From: Filomicrobium sp.
GTDB lineage: Bacteria; Pseudomonadota; Alphaproteobacteria; Rhizobiales; Hyphomicrobiaceae
Reading direction: 5' to 3'
DNA: 8,380 bases
Assembly: GCA_021775655.1 (NCBI GenBank)
Contig: JAJFHK010000216.1
Span: forward strand, 1 to 8,380
Below, piece after piece: positions 6,146 through 8,380 of this stretch. Under the pieces are notes generated by a model that worked only from the letters and a program-made list of their open reading frames with translations, was not told the DNA's origin and searched no databases. Each line of letters opens with the position of its first letter. The first letter of the stretch is position 1. A program made the position numbers and the translations under genes.

Positions 6146-8380
6146 CTAGACTTCGACGTCGTGGTCTTTCGCGAACGCTGCCAGTTCCCCGCGAATGTCG
6201 CAGCCCGGATCGTCGAGCCAGCCGAGGAGCCGTTCGCGCAGCTGTACTTGGTCAAGGGACCGTACCATCGCTTTGACCGGTCCGATGTTGGCGGCCGCCA
6301 TCGACAATGACCGGCAACCCAATGCGGTCAGCGCCATCGCGTTGAGCGGCCGACCCGCCATTTCCCCGCAAACTGTTACCGGTACTGCATGGCGGCTTGC
6401 GGCGTCGAATATTGAATGAAGGGCACGCAAAGGAGCGTGCGACAGCGAGTGGTAGCGACCTGATACTTGAGCGCTCGATCGATCGACAGCAAACAGGAAT
6501 TGCAGCAGATCGTTCGAACCAATCGAGATGAAATCCGTTTTTGGCAGGAGGCAATCAAGTTCGAAGAGCAGGCTAGGCACCTCCAGCATTGCACCGATGG
6601 CCAACGACGCTGGCAACGGGTGGCCGTGGCGGCCTGCTTGCTCGAGTTCCTTGTTGATGAGTTCTCGGACAGCATCCATTTCGGATGACGTCGTCAGCAT
6701 CGGTATCATCAGCGACATCGGGCGACCGTCGTGGGCGCGCAACAGCGCGCGGACCTGCGTGCGGAACAGCCCCGGCCGATCAAGCGACATGCGCAAGGCG
6801 CGCCAGCCCATCGCGGGATTTTCCTCAGGCACGCGATGGAGGTAAGGCAGCACCTTGTCGCCGCCGATGTCGAGTGTGCGAAAGACGACCGGTGCGCCCT
6901 TTGCCTGCTCGAGGACGGCCTTGTAGGCCTCAGTCTGCCGGTCCAACCGGGGTAGCCGGTCAGACAGCATGAACTGAAGCTCCGTGCGAAACAGTCCGAT
7001 GCCTTCGGCGCCAGATTCTTCGAGGTGGGGGAGGTCGACGAGCATTCCGGCATTGAGCAGGAGATCGATACGCATGCCATCTCGGGTCACACCAGGTAGA
7101 CCGCGCAGCTCGGCAAAATGTTCTTGCCGCTTGGCGCGGAAGCGAACCTTGTCCTGGAAGGCTGCGATGACGTCGCTCGACGGCCGGAGGTGAACTTCTC
7201 CAGTCTCGGAATCGACGATGACCGCCTCGCCGTCAGCAGCGTGCTCGACAATCCGCCGCGCTTGGCCAATGGCCGCTATGCCAAGCGCCTTTGCGACGAT
7301 GGCAACGTGACTCTGGGGGCTGCTATCCTCGACGACTAGTCCGCGCAGCTTGGTGCGGTCGTAGTCGAGGAGTTCGGCTGAGCCCATCGTGCGAGCAATC
7401 AAAATGGTGTCGTCTGGCAAGTTTTCACGTTGCCCGTGCTCATCGGCGCGTCCGGCCAGAATTCGAAGAAGCCGGTCCGAGAGATCGTCGAGATCACGTA
7501 CCCGCTCGCTCCAGAATGGATCTATCTTGCGCAACATTCGGGCGCGTGTTGAGTTTTGGACGCGCTCGACGGCGGCCTCGGCTGTCAGGCCGTCACGGAC
7601 AGCGCCGCGCAACCTGTGGTGCCACCCTCGGTCCTGAGCGAACATGCGATAGGCCTCGAGGACATCTCTATGTTCACCTGCACCCGATAGACGCTCATGT
7701 GACAGCATCTCGTCAACACTGTCTCGCAGCCGCTGGAGCGCTGCTTCAAGACGTGCAAATTCGACGGCCGGGTCTTCGGCGAGCAGCGTTGTCACGACGA
7801 TGCGCGGTTCGTGTAGGACTGCGTGACCCAGGGCAATGCCATCGGCGAGAGGTTGGCCCGAGATCACCGCAGATGCCGAGCGCGAAAGTTCGATTTCGGC
7901 TTCCGAACCGGCAACGCCACCGGAAGCCAACAATTCGGCAACGACCATTGCGGTTGCCTGGAGGATCTCGACATCCTCTTCGGCGTATTCGCGGCGGGTA
8001 TGGTTTTGTACGGCAAGAACGCCAACAACCTTGCCTGCGCGCAAGACGGGAACTGCCAGCATTGAATGATAGGATTCTTCGCCGGTTTCGGGCCGGTATG
8101 AAAACGCTGGATGCTTTTGGGCGTCGGGTTCGTTGATCGGTTGGGCCTGCTCGGCGCAGCGCCCCACAAGTCCCTCGTTGCGATTGAGACGTGTGGCGTG
8201 GACCGCCTCTGACTTCAAACCCTCAGTGGCATAAAGTTCCAATGAGCCGTCGCGGCGCTTAAGGTAGATCGAGCAGACTTCGGCAACCATGACGCCAGCG
8301 ATCTGGCGCACGATCCGGTCGAGCCGATCCTGTCCGTCCGTGGGCGCAGCCATAATTTCGCGGAGCCTGCGCATAATGAC
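6146..8380 (-). CDS. ptsP: Phosphoenolpyruvate-protein phosphotransferase PtsP (enzyme I of the nitrogen PTS), 5' end just outside the window
   Basis: PtsP takes phosphate from phosphoenolpyruvate and passes it to NPr and then EIIANtr, a regulatory chain tied to nitrogen, carbon and potassium state. Numbering from the ATG at 8374, residues 10-150 are a GAF sensor domain ('AEVCSIYLKRRDGSLELYATEGL', 31-53; 'HPAFSYRPETGEESYHSMLAVPVLRAGKVVGVLAVQN', 88-124). The PEP-utiliser N domain follows from about 170. The phosphohistidine domain carries 'SPQSHVAIVAKALGI' with His356 as the phosphorylated residue. The TIM-barrel has 'GLFRTELQFM' (460-469), 'IGSNDLLQFLFAVDR' (618-632) and the catalytic cysteine in 'VCGEMAG' (Cys669). 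The frame is still open at the right edge (GTC ATT before the ATG), and relatives begin about a dozen residues earlier with a similar '...LLRRLREVM', so the true start is probably beyond 8380. About 755 residues is typical. In many relatives lysC lies immediately upstream. Confidence 0.96.
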   Translation of the reverse strand, partial: VIMRRLREIMAAPTDGQDRLDRIVRQIAGVMVAEVCSIYLKRRDGSLELYATEGLKSEAVHATRLNRNEGLVGRCAEQAQPINEPDAQKHPAFSYRPETGEESYHSMLAVPVLRAGKVVGVLAVQNHTRREYAEEDVEILQATAMVVAELLASGGVAGSEAEIELSRSASAVISGQPLADGIALGHAVLHEPRIVVTTLLAEDPAVEFARLEAALQRLRDSVDEMLSHERLSGAGEHRDVLEAYRMFAQDRGWHHRLRGAVRDGLTAEAAVERVQNSTRARMLRKIDPFWSERVRDLDDLSDRLLRILAGRADEHGQRENLPDDTILIARTMGSAELLDYDRTKLRGLVVEDSSPQSHVAIVAKALGIAAIGQARRIVEHAADGEAVIVDSETGEVHLRPSSDVIAAFQDKVRFRAKRQEHFAELRGLPGVTRDGMRIDLLLNAGMLVDLPHLEESGAEGIGLFRTELQFMLSDRLPRLDRQTEAYKAVLEQAKGAPVVFRTLDIGGDKVLPYLHRVPEENPAMGWRALRMSLDRPGLFRTQVRALLRAHDGRPMSLMIPMLTTSSEMDAVRELINKELEQAGRHGHPLPASLAIGAMLEVPSLLFELDCLLPKTDFISIGSNDLLQFLFAVDRSSAQVSGRYHSLSHAPLRALHSIFDAASRHAVPVTVCGEMAGRPLNAMALTALGCRSLSMAAANIGPVKAMVRSLDQVQLRERLLGWLDDPGCDIRGELAAFAKDHDVEV

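Noticed and set aside
6061..6148. Tiny leader-like frame ending MAP before prfA
   Set aside because: It is the tail of an out-of-frame reading that begins inside ptsP, with no support as a separate gene.
7291..8136. Plus-strand 281-codon frame within ptsP
   Set aside because: It is antisense to PtsP with its GAF and phosphohistidine motifs and has arginine-rich composition typical of antisense frames in GC-rich DNA.

Overview
The window looks like a chromosomal housekeeping segment of an alphaproteobacterium, most likely a member of the Hyphomicrobiales (Rhizobiales). Coding regions are about 58-60% GC where I counted by hand. The strongest taxonomic pointers are the DUF4167 protein, with its Arg/Gly/Asn-rich start and a 'NPLTR...GPDVKIRGT' core, and the gene order ptsP-prfA-prmC-DUF4167-clpB on one strand, which I recall as a conserved alphaproteobacterial arrangement (usually downstream of lysC). 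I cannot name a genus.

Layout from left to right. Positions 1-1134 (minus) hold the 5' part of clpB, the ClpB disaggregase, running off the left edge. Positions 1135-1348 are a divergent promoter region with a heat-shock-like candidate facing clpB. Positions 1349-1717 and 1758-2531 are two plus-strand genes: a small acidic RraB-like protein and a MOSC-domain protein. They sit as an island between clpB and the DUF4167 gene, and a strong hairpin at 2531-2569 closes the pair. Positions 2609-3316 (minus) encode the DUF4167 protein. Positions 3317-4043 are a 727-base stretch with no recognisable intact gene, of lower GC, with coding-like patches in changing frames. Positions 4044-8380 (minus) carry prmC, prfA and ptsP, transcribed in the order ptsP -> prfA -> prmC. 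The ptsP start lies just beyond the right edge.

How the genes work together. PrfA (release factor 1) terminates translation at UAA/UAG, and PrmC methylates the glutamine of its GGQ motif; their genes overlap by 8 or 20 bases depending on the prmC start. PtsP is enzyme I of the nitrogen phosphotransferase system, with an N-terminal GAF sensor domain, and feeds phosphate from PEP to NPr and EIIANtr encoded elsewhere. ClpB, with DnaK, rescues aggregated protein. The DUF4167 protein has a basic, low-complexity, probably disordered make-up that suggests nucleic-acid binding, but its function is unknown to me.

I found no tRNA, rRNA, CRISPR array, insertion sequence or phage gene. I see no clear evidence of a new multi-gene system. 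The points most worth checking are the unexplained 727-base gap and the lower-GC RraB-like gene inserted into an otherwise conserved neighbourhood.
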